Source of the DNA: Microvirga zambiensis WSM3693
Lineage (GTDB): Bacteria; Pseudomonadota; Alphaproteobacteria; Rhizobiales; Beijerinckiaceae
Length of the DNA: 64,000 nucleotides
NCBI RefSeq assembly: GCF_016735695.1
Contig: NZ_JAERQD010000016.1
Span: forward strand, 1 to 64,000
Reading direction: 5' to 3'
Shown here piece after piece: positions 8,245-17,776 of this stretch (positions are counted from its first letter, which is position 1; each line of letters opens with the position of its first letter). The position numbers were made by a program, and so were the translations under genes. The notes under the pieces were generated by a model that saw only the letters and a list, made by a program, of their open reading frames with translations, had not been told where the DNA came from and did not search any database.

Positions 8245-9294
8245 ATGACCGATGCCCATTACCCCGACACCCCGCGCAACCGCGGCGACCATTATGCTCC
8301 GCACATGAGCCCGGTCATCCCGGCCGAGGATGCCCGCACAATCATGCTCAACAAGGTGTCCTGGGGCGCCGTTCTCGCGGGCGTGGTCGTCATGCTCGCG
8401 ACGCAGCTCATCCTGAACCTGCTCGGTATCGGCATCGGGGCCGCCACCCTCGATCCAGCGGCAGGCGCGGCTGAGAACCCCTCCGCTTCCACATTCTCAA
8501 TCGGTGCCGGCGTGTGGTTCCTGCTCGCAGGTATCCTGGCTGCCCTAGCTGGCGGCTACGCCGCGGGCCGGCTTTCCGGCAGGCCGAAGGGATCCACCGC
8601 CGCCTGGCATGGCCTCACGGCCTGGGCCGTGGCCACGCTGGTGGTGTTCTACCTGCTCGCCACGACGGTCGGCGGACTTCTCGGCGGGGCGTACCGCACG
8701 GTGACCGGCGCCCTCGGCAACGTCACGCAGGCGGTGGGCTCGACCGCGCAGACCGCGGCTCAGGTGGCGGCTCCGAGCATGTCCCGGATCACCGATCCGT
8801 TCTCCTCGATCGAGCAGCAGGTTCGTGGTGCCACCGGCGGCAACGATCCAGCCGCGTTGCGCGATGCTGCTGTGACGGCGGTTCGCGCCGCCCTGACCGG
8901 CAACGAGCAGCAGGCAGCCGATGCCCGCAATCGGGCCACAGAGGCCCTTGCGCGGGCCCAGAACATCCCGGTCGACCAAGCCTGCACGCAGGTGCAGCAG
9001 TATGAGCAGCAGTACCGGCAAGCGGTGGAACAGGCCACGCAGGCGGCCGATGCCGCAGCGAAGGGAGTATCGCGTGGCGCCCTGTTCGGCGCCCTGGGCC
9101 TTATCCTCGGCGCCGTGGCCGCCTGGTTCGGCGGGCGCATGGGCGCAGTCGAGCCGACGATCACGGTGGGCCTCGGCTCAAGCCGCGCGGGCGTGACGGG
9201 AACTGGCATGGACGTCGATCGCACGATCGTCGAGGCGGACCGCACGCCGCGAAGCACGTCGCCTACGAGGACTGGCACGACCGGGACGCCCTGA
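8245..9294 (+). CDS. Hypothetical membrane protein (often labelled PhnA-like)
   Basis: A 349-residue membrane protein. The N-terminus is hydrophilic, then VSWGAVLAGVVVMLATQLIL, VWFLLAGILAALAGGYAAG and TLVVFYLLATTVGGLLGGAY form three helices within residues 35-160. A long Ala/Gln-rich region follows that is probably helical and soluble (residues 165-265), then a last helix LFGALGLILGAVAAWFGG and a Ser/Thr-rich tail. Proteins with this VSWGAVLAG...LLGIGIGAATLDP head are common in Hyphomicrobiales and are usually annotated 'PhnA-like', but nothing here shows a phosphonate role. The ATG at 8245 follows AGGAGG closely and was preferred to an upstream ATG at 8212. Confidence 0.8.
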   Translation: MTDAHYPDTPRNRGDHYAPHMSPVIPAEDARTIMLNKVSWGAVLAGVVVMLATQLILNLLGIGIGAATLDPAAGAAENPSASTFSIGAGVWFLLAGILAALAGGYAAGRLSGRPKGSTAAWHGLTAWAVATLVVFYLLATTVGGLLGGAYRTVTGALGNVTQAVGSTAQTAAQVAAPSMSRITDPFSSIEQQVRGATGGNDPAALRDAAVTAVRAALTGNEQQAADARNRATEALARAQNIPVDQACTQVQQYEQQYRQAVEQATQAADAAAKGVSRGALFGALGLILGAVAAWFGGRMGAVEPTITVGLGSSRAGVTGTGMDVDRTIVEADRTPRSTSPTRTGTTGTP

Positions 9295-9519
9295 TCCTGC
9301 GGGCCGGAAGGGAATATGCCTCTGCCGCAACCGCGTTGCAGACCCCTGATCGCCATGAAGTGCGTTGGCCGAGCGAGTTCTGAACGACTTGGTCCGCCGG
9401 ACGAAATTTGCCGCACGGCAATCCCTCACCATGGCGTGGAGATCCTTCGCGATGGATTCGATGACCGGAGGCATCTCAAGTTGCGGGAACGAGGCAAACC
9501 AGATTCCCGTTGGGTCGGC

Positions 9520-9894
9520 ATGGATCACGATGTGCCACAGCGACGCTTCATGCTCGTCGTCGACGACGCGCCGATCCTGCGCATGAACGCCGTCGACATG
9601 TTCGAGGATGCTGGCCTTGAGGTCCTGGAAGCCACCGACGCCGATGCAGCCGCTTGGCTGCTGGAGACGCACGGGCTCAAGGTAGCGGCCCTGTTCACCG
9701 ACATCCACATGCCCGGCTCGATGGACGGCTTGGATCTGACCCGCGTGGTCTACAAACGCTGGCCGCACATTCTGCCCGTGGTGACATCGGGGAGGGCCCG
9801 GTTGTGCGACGACGAGATTCCGGACAGCGGCCGCTTCATCGACAAGCCCTATCGGCTGTCCGAGGTGGTTGGGGTCATCCGCGAAGCCTTCTAA
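9520..9894 (+). CDS. Single-domain response regulator
   Basis: A receiver domain of about 124 residues: MLVVDDAPILRMNAV holds the acidic pair, LFTDIHMPGSMDGLDL the phosphorylated Asp, and FIDKPYR the conserved Lys. The Thr position reads VVTSGR. It has no output domain. The ATG at 9520 sits eleven codons before the first beta strand; an open frame continues upstream to 9316, but that part lacks domain sense. Its TAA overlaps an ATG (TAATG) at 9894 that is in frame with the PAS protein, so the two may be translationally coupled. Confidence 0.88.
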   Translation: MDHDVPQRRFMLVVDDAPILRMNAVDMFEDAGLEVLEATDADAAAWLLETHGLKVAALFTDIHMPGSMDGLDLTRVVYKRWPHILPVVTSGRARLCDDEIPDSGRFIDKPYRLSEVVGVIREAF

Positions 9895-9998
9895 TGCATG
9901 GCAAATTGGGCCAGGCCTCGGCGGCCCCGAAAACTGTCGCGAGCACCGGCGTGCCTTGCGAAACTCTGTTGGCAGAGTGGCACGACCGAGTATGGGCC

Positions 9999-10592
9999 AT
10001 GACCGACGCGATGAACCAACCCAACTTCCGCACCGCGGGCACGCAGATGAGGCTGGCCGAGGCGATCTACCGCGGCATGTTCGAGGGCGCGCCTCATCCT
10101 TACCTCATCCTCGCGCCGACCCTGAGGATCGCGGGGGGCAACGAAGCCTACATGGCGGCGACCCTGCGCCGGCGCGACGCGCTCGTCGGTTTCGACATGT
10201 TCGATGCCTTCCCCGACAACCCGCTTGACGACCAGGCCACCGGGGTCCGCAATCTCGGTGCCTCGTTCGAGCGCGCGCTGGCACACGTCCGACGCGATGC
10301 CATGGAACTCCAGCGCTACGACATCAGGCGTCCGGACGGCGTGTGGGAGGTCCGCTACTGGAGCCCGGTCAACTGGCCTATCGTCGACGAGGCCGGTTCG
10401 GTGATCGCCATCGTCCATCACGTGACCGACGTGACGGAACGAGTCCTTGAGCCCAGGCCCCAGCGGGAAAGTCTTCTCTTCCGGGCCGAGCGGGCCTGCC
10501 TGGAGGCGCAGGCGCTCGTCAGGGAGTCGGAGGCGAACCTTCGCCTGGCTCACGCCTCCGCACGATCACCGGCACGAGGCTCCCGGGAATGA
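9999..10592 (+). CDS. PAS-domain sensor protein, probably truncated (no kinase domain)
   Basis: A sensory protein of about 197 residues with one PAS domain: AEAIYRGMFEGAPHPYLILA, then GGNEAYMAATLRRRDALVG, and the PAC-like end VIAIVHHVTDVTERV. A helical linker follows (LEAQALVRESEANLRLA). In relatives that linker leads into a second PAS or an HWE kinase; here the frame ends 14 residues later and I found no kinase segment downstream to 10997. It is therefore either a truncated kinase or a free PAS protein. An in-frame ATG at 9894, overlapping the stop of the preceding receiver gene, is an alternative start adding 35 residues. Confidence 0.72.
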   Translation: MTDAMNQPNFRTAGTQMRLAEAIYRGMFEGAPHPYLILAPTLRIAGGNEAYMAATLRRRDALVGFDMFDAFPDNPLDDQATGVRNLGASFERALAHVRRDAMELQRYDIRRPDGVWEVRYWSPVNWPIVDEAGSVIAIVHHVTDVTERVLEPRPQRESLLFRAERACLEAQALVRESEANLRLAHASARSPARGSRE

Positions 10593-10997
10593 CGCAGCCA
10601 GGTGCGTCCTGCCAAGAGGGCCAGCGGAAACGCGATCCTTCCCGCAGGCGGCCGATCGCGCTGGGCAAATCCCGCTCGGCCGCTGCGTCGATGACGTCCA
10701 CTTCCTGAAGTGCGTGGAGCTGAGGTTTCCGACGGTTGTCCAGGCCCGACGTCCGCAAGGGCAGTGTGAAGCGGACCTCTGCGCGACCACGTCTTAAGAC
10801 TGTCCGCGACCCGAACCAGACGTCAGTTTGACCATAGAGGAACGAGCAACACCAATCTCCCGCGGAGGAGGTTGAGATATCAGTCAGTAACGAATGCCGC
10901 AGGCCCGTTCCGGAACGCTCGCCAACCTTGGGGGTTCCAATCCTTGCGCGCCCGGCATCCCTACAGACAAGGCCGTGCCGACCCCCAGGAGATAGCG
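10593..10997. other. Gene-free stretch
   Basis: Upstream flank of the transporter pair and 3' flank of the PAS gene. Frames on both strands are short and without family resemblance. No strong hairpin was seen. The last 15 bases carry the caggagatagcg leader of the MFS gene. Confidence 0.5.
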
Positions 10998-12284
10998 ATG
11001 CGTGACGTGGCTGGTTCCGTCGAAGCTCCGGTCCAGATCGAGCGCTCGCTCGATGCCCTCAATTTCTTCCTGGCGGATGTGCGCGACGGCTTAGGACCGT
11101 ATCTGGCTGTCTATCTCCTGACGATCCGGCACTGGAATGAGGCTGAGATCGGCTTGGTCATGACTTTGGCGGGTCTGGCAGCCCTTTTGACACAAACCCC
11201 GGCTGGTGCGTTGATCGATGCCACGCATGCCAAGCGAGGCGTGATCGCGACTGCCGCCGTGGTGGTCACCGCCGGATCGCTGCTTTTGCCCTTTCTCTCG
11301 TCCTTCTGGCCGGTGGCGATGTCACAAGCCGTGGTCCACGCCACCGGTTCGGTCTTCGCGCCGGCGATCGCGGCAATCACTCTCGGCATCGTCGGTCATG
11401 CGCAGTTTGCCCGCCGCACCGGCCGCAACGAAGCGTTCAACCATGCCGGCAACGCCTTCGCGGCAGCGGCCGCCGGGGGAGCGGCCTACGTTTGGGGACC
11501 GATCGTCGTGTTCTTCCTGATGGCCGCCATGGCGCTTGCAAGCTTGATCGGCGTGCTGATGGTGCCGACACATGCGATCAATCATGAACAGGCACGCGGA
11601 TTCAGAGACGGCAGGATAGCCGTGGACGATCAGCCGTCCGGTTTGAAAATCCTGCTCACCTGCCGGCCGCTGCTGATCTTTGCCGCCTGCGCCGTGCTGT
11701 TCCATTTCGCCAATGCTGCCATGCTGCCGCTGGTCGGCCAGAAGCTGGCGCTCCAGGACAAGAATCTCGGCACCTCCCTGATGTCCGCCTGCATCGTAGC
11801 CGCTCAGGTCATCATGGTACCCATGGCCATGCTGGTGGCGCGCAAGGCTGACACCTGGGGCCGCAAGCCTCTGTTCCTGGCCGGGTTCCTGATCCTGCCG
11901 ATCCGCGGCGTGCTGTACACTCTCTCGGACAATCCTTACTGGCTCGTCGCAGTCCAGATGCTCGATGGCATCGGAGCCGGCCTGTACGGTGCGCTGTTTC
12001 CACTCATCGTGGCCGACCTGATGGAAGGCACCGGCCGGTTCAACGTGGCACAGGGAGCGGTCACCACCGCGCAGGGCATAGGAGCCTCGCTGTCGACGAC
12101 CCTGGCCGGGATCTTGGTCGTAAAGGCAGGCTACTCCGCTGCCTTCCTGGTGCTTGCCGGCATCGCAGGCGCGGGCCTTCTCCTGTTCTGGGCGATGATG
12201 CCCGAAACGAAAGGCTTTGCGCCCGGTGTAACCTCAGGAGTGGTGTCCCATGAAGTACAGGCTATCCCCGGCAGGGCCCGATGA
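10998..12284 (+). CDS. MFS transporter
   Basis: A 428-residue secondary transporter of the major facilitator superfamily with about 12 predicted helices. The first half has the loop-2 region AGALIDATHAKRGVIA and the second half the matching ARKADTWGRKPLFL, the two cytoplasmic loops that mark the MFS repeat. The central loop (residues 190-220) is hydrophilic. The substrate cannot be read from sequence. The ATG follows CAGGAG by seven bases. Its stop overlaps the start of the SLC13-type gene by four bases, so the two are one operon and may act on related anions. Confidence 0.88.
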   Translation: MRDVAGSVEAPVQIERSLDALNFFLADVRDGLGPYLAVYLLTIRHWNEAEIGLVMTLAGLAALLTQTPAGALIDATHAKRGVIATAAVVVTAGSLLLPFLSSFWPVAMSQAVVHATGSVFAPAIAAITLGIVGHAQFARRTGRNEAFNHAGNAFAAAAAGGAAYVWGPIVVFFLMAAMALASLIGVLMVPTHAINHEQARGFRDGRIAVDDQPSGLKILLTCRPLLIFAACAVLFHFANAAMLPLVGQKLALQDKNLGTSLMSACIVAAQVIMVPMAMLVARKADTWGRKPLFLAGFLILPIRGVLYTLSDNPYWLVAVQMLDGIGAGLYGALFPLIVADLMEGTGRFNVAQGAVTTAQGIGASLSTTLAGILVVKAGYSAAFLVLAGIAGAGLLLFWAMMPETKGFAPGVTSGVVSHEVQAIPGRAR

Positions 12285-13516
12285 TGGACGCGCATGTCTT
12301 GGCCGCTGCGGCCATCTTCATCCTGACCTACGGCGGCGTGGCGCTTGGGCGTATTCCCGGACTTCGGCTCGACCGGGCCGGCATTGCCATACTCGGAGCG
12401 GCCTGCATGCTCGCAACCGGGGTGCTCACGCTGGAGGAGGCCTATCGCGCCATTGATCTCGACACGATCACGCTGCTTCTCGGCATGATGATCATCGTGG
12501 CACACCTGAAGCTGTCGGGGTTCTTCCGTCTGGTGAACGGCTGGGCGGTCACCCACGCTCACTCGCCTCTGGTACTTCTGTTCGTCATCGTCCTGACCAC
12601 GGGCGTCTTCTCGGCCTTCCTCGTCAACGATGCGGTGTGTCTCGTGATGGCGCCGCTGGTGCTGGATGTGACGAGACGTCTTGGCCGCGACCCCGTGCCC
12701 TATCTCTTGGCTGTGGCGATGAGCTCGAATGTGGGCAGCGTCGCCACGATCACCGGCAATCCCCAGAACATGATTGTTGGGGTGATCTCCCAGATACCCT
12801 ATGCGGTCTTCGCGGCCAACCTCACACCCGTGGCAGTCGCTGGCCTGGTTCTTGTCTTCGTGCTGATCAGGTTGCTGTGCTCGAGCGAGTTCCGGAGCCT
12901 TAAGGCGCTTGCCGCGGAGCCGAAGCCGGCTCGGCTCCACAAGCCCCAGATGGCCAAGGCCATCGTCGTCACCATTGGGGTGGTGGTCGCCTTCTTCGCC
13001 GGGGTCCCGGTCGCCAAGGCGGCTGTTTCCGGGGCGGCGCTGCTGCTCGTGACGCGGCAGGTGAAGCCGGGCAAGGTGTACCGCGAAATCGACGGTCCTT
13101 TATTGCTGATGTTTGCCGGCTTGTTCATCGTGGTTGCCGGTGCCGAGAAGGCCCTCCTGAGCCCTGATGTGATCGAAGCAGTGCGCCGCCTGCAACTGGC
13201 CGACACCTGGGTTCTTTCCGGTGTCACGGCCGGTCTATCGAACCTCGTCAGCAATGTCCCTGCCGTGCTGGTGCTCAGACCCTTTATCCAGGGGCTTCCG
13301 GAGGAGCAGCAGCTCTGGTTGGTAATTGCCATGGCGTCGACGCTGGCCGGCAATCTCACGCTGGTGGGTTCGGTCGCCAACCTGATCGTGGCTGAGAAGG
13401 CACGCGTGATTGGTGTTGAGATCGGGTTCGGCACCCACTTGCGCATCGGATTGCCGGTGACTCTGCTGACCCTCGCGATGGGCGCGTGGTGGCTTTCAGC
13501 ACCGTTCGGATCATAG
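12281..13516 (+). CDS. SLC13/ArsB-NhaD-type anion permease
   Basis: A 411-residue inner-membrane permease of the ion-transporter superfamily that includes SLC13, CitM and ArsB. It has about 11 helices. Landmarks are TLLLGMMIIVAHLKLSGFF, the re-entrant motif FLVNDAVCLVMAP and SSNVGSVATITGNPQNMIVG, and their inverted counterparts SNLVSNVPAVLVL and GNLTLVGSVANLIVAE. The paired N-D/N-P loops form the substrate site. Likely cargo is an inorganic or dicarboxylate anion, not decided by sequence. ATGATGG overlaps the MFS stop, indicating coupled translation. Confidence 0.88.
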   Translation: MMDAHVLAAAAIFILTYGGVALGRIPGLRLDRAGIAILGAACMLATGVLTLEEAYRAIDLDTITLLLGMMIIVAHLKLSGFFRLVNGWAVTHAHSPLVLLFVIVLTTGVFSAFLVNDAVCLVMAPLVLDVTRRLGRDPVPYLLAVAMSSNVGSVATITGNPQNMIVGVISQIPYAVFAANLTPVAVAGLVLVFVLIRLLCSSEFRSLKALAAEPKPARLHKPQMAKAIVVTIGVVVAFFAGVPVAKAAVSGAALLLVTRQVKPGKVYREIDGPLLLMFAGLFIVVAGAEKALLSPDVIEAVRRLQLADTWVLSGVTAGLSNLVSNVPAVLVLRPFIQGLPEEQQLWLVIAMASTLAGNLTLVGSVANLIVAEKARVIGVEIGFGTHLRIGLPVTLLTLAMGAWWLSAPFGS

Positions 13517-13660
13517 CGTATGCTGTCAAGGACGAAGCCTACCAATCTATTCCGAAACAATGGTCCAATGTTCAGGGGGCAGGGAGAGACAGGACGAAAG
13601 ATTGCGCTGCTCCAGCCCGACCGATACCCATGGCCCATGCAGAGGAAGGTCGGCTCCTGG

Positions 13661-13745
13661 TATTCCCCGGACCAAAGAGCCTGGTCCGCTTCAGCGGAGT
13701 AATGCCGACGTTCATTGAGCAGCCGGAACGTGAAAATATAACCCA
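13661..13745 (+). repeat. Dispersed intergenic repeat, copy A
   Basis: One of four related intergenic stretches. This copy runs from tattccccggaccaaagagc through tggtccgcttcagcgg, gccgacgttcatt and gccggaacgtga to a final aaccc. The same ordered blocks occur at 40347, at 59114 and partly at 39561. Confidence 0.65.
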
Positions 13746-13755
13746 ATCCGGACTT

Positions 13756-13785
13756 CGATGATTCTGGCTTTTGTCAGAATCATCG
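13756..13785. terminator. Hairpin between converging genes
   Basis: cgatgattctg and cagaatcatcg form a perfect 11-bp stem around an eight-base loop (gcttttgt). It lies between the 3' ends of the plus-strand SLC13 gene and the minus-strand aldolase gene, where a bidirectional terminator is expected. There is no T tract on either side, so it may only protect mRNA ends. Confidence 0.55.
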
Positions 13786-13826
13786 CTGTAGTCCGCTTTT
13801 GGGTCGAGTCGTGAGGCCACAAATAG

Positions 13827-14774
13827 TCACGCTGCGTATTCGGCGGCCATGAGGGCTGCCCGACGGTCGAGGCGGGCCATCCGATCGAGCAGGAAGGATA
13901 TGTCCGCGCGGGCCTTGGCGGTCAGGGACGGACCGGGCTTGCGCTGGGTGTCCGAGGTCAGGATGCCCCGGCGCATCATCACGTATTTGCGGATGGCGAG
14001 ACCGATGCCCTGCTGCTGCTCGTAGCGCAGGAAAGGCAGATGGGCGTCGAAGAGATCGTGCGCCGCATCGGTCTTACCCTCGGCGAACAGGGAGACGATC
14101 TCAACGAGGGCGTCAATGAAAGCATATCCCGTCATGGCGCCATCGGCGCCCCGATGCATCTCCATGTCGAGGAAGAGGCCGCCATTGCCGCACAGAATTG
14201 AGAGCGGCTTCAGGGCACCCTTGACCTGAAGATCCCGTAGCGTCGAGATCTTCTCCAAACCCGGCCAATCCTCGTGCTTGAGCATGACGCAGGAGGGATT
14301 GTCCGTGACGATCCTCTGGATGACCGCGGGGGTCATGATGACGCTCAGCGTCAGCGGATAATCTTGAAGGACCCAGGGAATATCGGTGCCGATGGCCTCG
14401 ATGGCTTGACGGAAATAGGAGACGATCTGGTCGTCCGTACGCAGACTCGGCGTGGGCGCGATCATGACGCCGGCGGCCCCTCGATCCATGGCGAATTGGG
14501 CCAGCTTGCGCATGGCCGCAAATCCCGGCGCCGAAATCCCGATGACGACAGGTCCGGAGAACCGCTTGATGATCCGCGCTGCGATATCGAAGGATTCCTC
14601 CGTCTCGAGCTTATGGGCCTCGCCCATGATGCCCAAGGCCGTGATACCTCGGCAGCCGGCCTCCCCGTAAAAGTCCGTCATGCGGTCGATGGACCTGGTG
14701 TCGACCTGACCGTCGGGGAGGAAGGGGGTCGGCGCAATAGCGTAAACGCCGGTTTCCTGTGCCGTGAGTTTCAC
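13827..14774 (-). CDS. Dihydrodipicolinate synthase / N-acetylneuraminate lyase family aldolase
   Basis: A 315-residue class I aldolase of the DapA/NanA family, which joins or splits pyruvate and an aldehyde through a Schiff base. The Lys of CVMLKHEDWPG fits the Schiff-base position and the Tyr of VLQDYPLTLS the catalytic Tyr. GIMGEAHKLETEE takes the place of the usual GTTGE loop. The altered loop and the operon (importer plus hydroxyacid dehydrogenase) speak for a catabolic aldolase of a sugar acid or related 2-keto compound, not lysine synthesis. The start is GTG at 14774, read from GAGGAGACATCAG just upstream; no ATG fits. It is the last gene of the operon. Confidence 0.87.
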   Translation of the reverse strand: MKLTAQETGVYAIAPTPFLPDGQVDTRSIDRMTDFYGEAGCRGITALGIMGEAHKLETEESFDIAARIIKRFSGPVVIGISAPGFAAMRKLAQFAMDRGAAGVMIAPTPSLRTDDQIVSYFRQAIEAIGTDIPWVLQDYPLTLSVIMTPAVIQRIVTDNPSCVMLKHEDWPGLEKISTLRDLQVKGALKPLSILCGNGGLFLDMEMHRGADGAMTGYAFIDALVEIVSLFAEGKTDAAHDLFDAHLPFLRYEQQQGIGLAIRKYVMMRRGILTSDTQRKPGPSLTAKARADISFLLDRMARLDRRAALMAAEYAA

Positions 14775-14836
14775 CTGATGTCTCCTCGATAATACTCGGT
14801 TGTTCTTTCGGGTCTGCCCCGGTTCTTCGCGCCGGT

Positions 14837-15874
14837 CTATGGAGCGTCGACCCCCGCTAGCGTCAACTCTTCGATTCGATGGCAACTCGCCTGCTGTCTG
14901 GGCCCCGCCTCCCGGAGGACGGGCACCTCCTCGCGGCATCGGGCAATCGCGTAGGCGCAGCGGGGGTGGAAGGGACAGCCCGCTGGCGGGGCGCTCGGGC
15001 TCGGCACGTCGCCGCGAAGTCGGATCCGCGTTCGAGCCGCGCCAGGATCCGGAACCGGAACCGCCGAGAGAAGGGCTTCCGTATAGGGATGCCGGGGCCG
15101 GGAGAACAAGGCCTCGCTGTCGCCGATTTCCACGATTCGCCCAAGATACATCACGGCCACGCGATTGCTGATGTGGCGGACCACGGAGAGATCGTGGGCG
15201 ATGAACAGATAGGTCAGACCGAAATCCGCCTGGAGGTCCTGCAGAAGGTTGACCACCTGGGCCTGGATGGAGACATCGAGGGCCGAGACCGGCTCGTCGG
15301 CCACAATGAAGCGCGGGTTGAGGGCAAGCGCCCGCGCAATCCCGATCCGCTGCCGCTGGCCGCCAGAGAATTCGTGCGGAAACCGCCGGGCATGATCCCC
15401 GCCAAGACCCACCGCCTCCAGCAGGTGAACGACCCGATCCCGGCGCTCGGCCCGGCCCATCACGCCCTGGACTCGAAGCGGCTCCGCCACGATATCGGCC
15501 ACATTCATGCGGGGGTCGAGGGAGGAATAGGGGTCCTGGAAGATGATCTGCATTTCCCGGCGCAACTGCTTGACCTTCGAGGCCGGCAGGGATGCCACGT
15601 CGACGAGCGTCTCCGATGAGCCCCCGTTGAAAACCCGGCTGCGAAACAGGACCTCGCCCTCGGTTGGCTCGATCAGCCGCAGGATCGAGCGGCCCGTGGT
15701 GCTCTTGCCGCAGCCGCTTTCGCCCACGAGGCTGATGGTTTCGCCTTTCTTGATTGTGAGATCGACGCCGTCGACGGCCTTGACCGTGCCGCCGCCCCGG
15801 CGGAATAGACCCTTCCGGATCGGGAAATGCTTGCGCAGGCCTTTGACCTGCAGAAGAACGTCGTCAGGCTGCAT
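14837..15874 (-). CDS. Dipeptide/oligopeptide-type ABC ATPase (DppF-like)
   Basis: The second ATPase of a SBP_bac_5-type importer, 345 residues. Walker A is GESGCGKST near residue 54, the Q-loop [13 protein letters not shown], the signature [15 protein letters not shown], Walker B FIVADEP and the switch His in FIAHDLSVV. The C-terminus has the oligopeptide-family extension with Cys residues ([15 protein letters not shown]), often linked to an Fe-S site in this family. It overlaps the upstream ATPase gene by 11 bases. The ATG at 15874 starts just before the conserved fold; the open frame to 16153 is chance. Confidence 0.92.
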   Translation of the reverse strand: MQPDDVLLQVKGLRKHFPIRKGLFRRGGGTVKAVDGVDLTIKKGETISLVGESGCGKSTTGRSILRLIEPTEGEVLFRSRVFNGGSSETLVDVASLPASKVKQLRREMQIIFQDPYSSLDPRMNVADIVAEPLRVQGVMGRAERRDRVVHLLEAVGLGGDHARRFPHEFSGGQRQRIGIARALALNPRFIVADEPVSALDVSIQAQVVNLLQDLQADFGLTYLFIAHDLSVVRHISNRVAVMYLGRIVEIGDSEALFSRPRHPYTEALLSAVPVPDPGAARTRIRLRGDVPSPSAPPAGCPFHPRCAYAIARCREEVPVLREAGPRQQASCHRIEELTLAGVDAP

Positions 15875-16883
15875 GGGCGCGCTCCTCGACGACCGTATGG
15901 TGAAGGAAGCACGCAGCCCGGTGGTGGCCCTCCACCTCCGCCAGCGCGGGGACCTCCTGGCGGCAGATCGGCGTGGCGTGCGGACAGCGGGGCGCGAAGG
16001 CGCATCCGCGGATGCGCTCGGTTGGCCGCGGAACCGATCCCTCGATGGTCGCCAGCCGCTTCGCGCCGCGCCCCGTGATGGACGGCACGGATCGGAGAAG
16101 GCCTTGCGTGTAGGGATGGAGCGGGTGCCGGTAGAGCGCGTGGACGGTGGCACTCTCTACAATCTTACCGCGATACATCACCACCACATGGTCGGCCATG
16201 GCTGCCACAACCCCGAGATCGTGGGTGATGAACATGATCGCGCCGGCGAAATCGCGGCGCAGATCCTTCATCAGGTCGAGCACCTGGGCCTGGATTGTCA
16301 CGTCGAGTGCCGTCGTGGGTTCGTCCGCGATGAGCAGCGAGGGATTGCAGACGAGTGCCATGGCGATCATGGCGCGCTGCCGCATGCCGCCCGACAGGTT
16401 GTGAGGATATTCTTCGAAGCGCTGCCGGGGCGAGGCGATCCCCACCGCCGCAAGGCTCGCGATTGCCCGCTCCTTGGCCTCAGCCTTGGAGATCTTCTCA
16501 TGAAGCAGGAGCGGCTCCATGATCTGCGCGCCGATTTTCAGCACCGGGTTCAGAGCGGTCATCGGCTCCTGGAAGATCATGGTGATCTCCGTGCCGCGGA
16601 TGGCATTGATCTGCCGCCCATTCGGAGGAAGGCGCGACAGGTCGACAGGTCCTTTCCGGCCGGCAAACAGGATCTCGCCGCCCTCGATCCAACCGGGGGG
16701 CTGGATCAGGCCCATGATGGCGCGCGAGGTGACGGATTTGCCGCAGCCGCTCTCGCCCACCACGGCCAGCGTTTCCCCCGCCGCGATGGACAAGTCGACT
16801 CCGTCGACCGCCCGCGCGACGCCCGCTTCCGTCATGAAGTGGACCTGCAGGTCCCTGATGTCGAGGAGGTTCGTTACGCTCAT
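15864..16883 (-). CDS. Dipeptide/oligopeptide-type ABC ATPase (DppD-like)
   Basis: Partner ATPase of 339 residues. Walker A is GESGCGKSV, the Q-loop [12 protein letters not shown], the signature [15 protein letters not shown], Walker [13 protein letters not shown] and the switch His FITHDLGVV. The DppD-type tail contains [15 protein letters not shown], with clustered Cys. It overlaps the permease gene upstream by four bases and the DppF-like gene downstream by 11, so the ATPase pair is translationally coupled. Confidence 0.92.
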   Translation of the reverse strand: MSVTNLLDIRDLQVHFMTEAGVARAVDGVDLSIAAGETLAVVGESGCGKSVTSRAIMGLIQPPGWIEGGEILFAGRKGPVDLSRLPPNGRQINAIRGTEITMIFQEPMTALNPVLKIGAQIMEPLLLHEKISKAEAKERAIASLAAVGIASPRQRFEEYPHNLSGGMRQRAMIAMALVCNPSLLIADEPTTALDVTIQAQVLDLMKDLRRDFAGAIMFITHDLGVVAAMADHVVVMYRGKIVESATVHALYRHPLHPYTQGLLRSVPSITGRGAKRLATIEGSVPRPTERIRGCAFAPRCPHATPICRQEVPALAEVEGHHRAACFLHHTVVEERAHAA

Positions 16884-17752
16884 GCGATCCTGCCGGCCAG
16901 ACGGGGAAGGATGCGCTTGACGCGGCGGCCCTTGAGCTTCGGATCAAGGGTCTCGTTCAAGCTGTCGCCAGCCATGTTGGCCGACAAAACGAAGAGCGAG
17001 AGCGCGATGGCAGGACCGATGATCAGGTAGGGCGCGCTCGTCAGGAAATCTTTGGCCTCATGGAGCATTTGACCCCATTCGGGTGTGGGTGGCTGAACGC
17101 CGAGACCGAGGTAGCTGAGGGACGAGGCTCCCAGGACGAAGCCCGGAAGTGCGAGGGTGGATTTCACGATGATTGGCCCGGAAATGTTGTGCAACACATG
17201 CCGCAACAGGATGTCCGGCCAGCTGGCCCCCGCGGCCACCGCTGCCTCCACGTAGAGCTCCTGTCTAACCGAAAGGGCGGCGCTGCGGGCGATGCGGATG
17301 AAGTTCGGCAACTGGGATAAACCAAGGGCAATGACGACGCCGCTCTGGGAGGGGCCGACCACCACCACGATGATGATTGCGATCATGATGGTCGGAAAGA
17401 TCAGAAGCATGTCCGTCAGGCGCATGACGACTGCGTCCGCAAGGCCGCCGATATAGCCGACCACCATCCCGATCGGGACGCCGATCAGGAGCGAGAACAA
17501 GAGGGAGATCGTCGTGATCCTGGCCGTGACCTGTGTGGCGAGGATGACGCGGGAGAAGGTGTCGCGCCCGAACTGGTCCGTGCCGAACCAATGGGCGGCG
17601 GATGGCGGCTGTAGACCTTCGGCGAGGTTCGTCTCGAATGGGTCGGAGGGTGTGATCCAATTGGCCGTGAGAGCAATCACATAGAACGCCAGCAGAACGA
17701 TTCCGAAAAAGAGCCCGACCCGGTCGCGGGCATAACGCCTGAGGATATCCAT
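16880..17752 (-). CDS. Dipeptide-type ABC permease (DppC-like)
   Basis: A 290-residue inner-membrane permease. It begins with a short cytoplasmic head and a helix (GLFFGIVLLAFYVIALTANW), then the periplasmic WFGTDQFGRDTFSRV segment that marks DppC/OppC proteins. Helices LLFSLLIGVPIGMVVGYIGG and beyond follow, and the ATPase-contacting EAA loop reads EAAVAAGASWPDILLRHVLH. It sits 24 bases after the DppB-like gene and overlaps the ATPase gene by four. Confidence 0.92.
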   Translation of the reverse strand: MDILRRYARDRVGLFFGIVLLAFYVIALTANWITPSDPFETNLAEGLQPPSAAHWFGTDQFGRDTFSRVILATQVTARITTISLLFSLLIGVPIGMVVGYIGGLADAVVMRLTDMLLIFPTIMIAIIIVVVVGPSQSGVVIALGLSQLPNFIRIARSAALSVRQELYVEAAVAAGASWPDILLRHVLHNISGPIIVKSTLALPGFVLGASSLSYLGLGVQPPTPEWGQMLHEAKDFLTSAPYLIIGPAIALSLFVLSANMAGDSLNETLDPKLKGRRVKRILPRLAGRIA

Positions 17753-17776
17753 GTTCAGCGGCTCCGGTGCGGGTCG

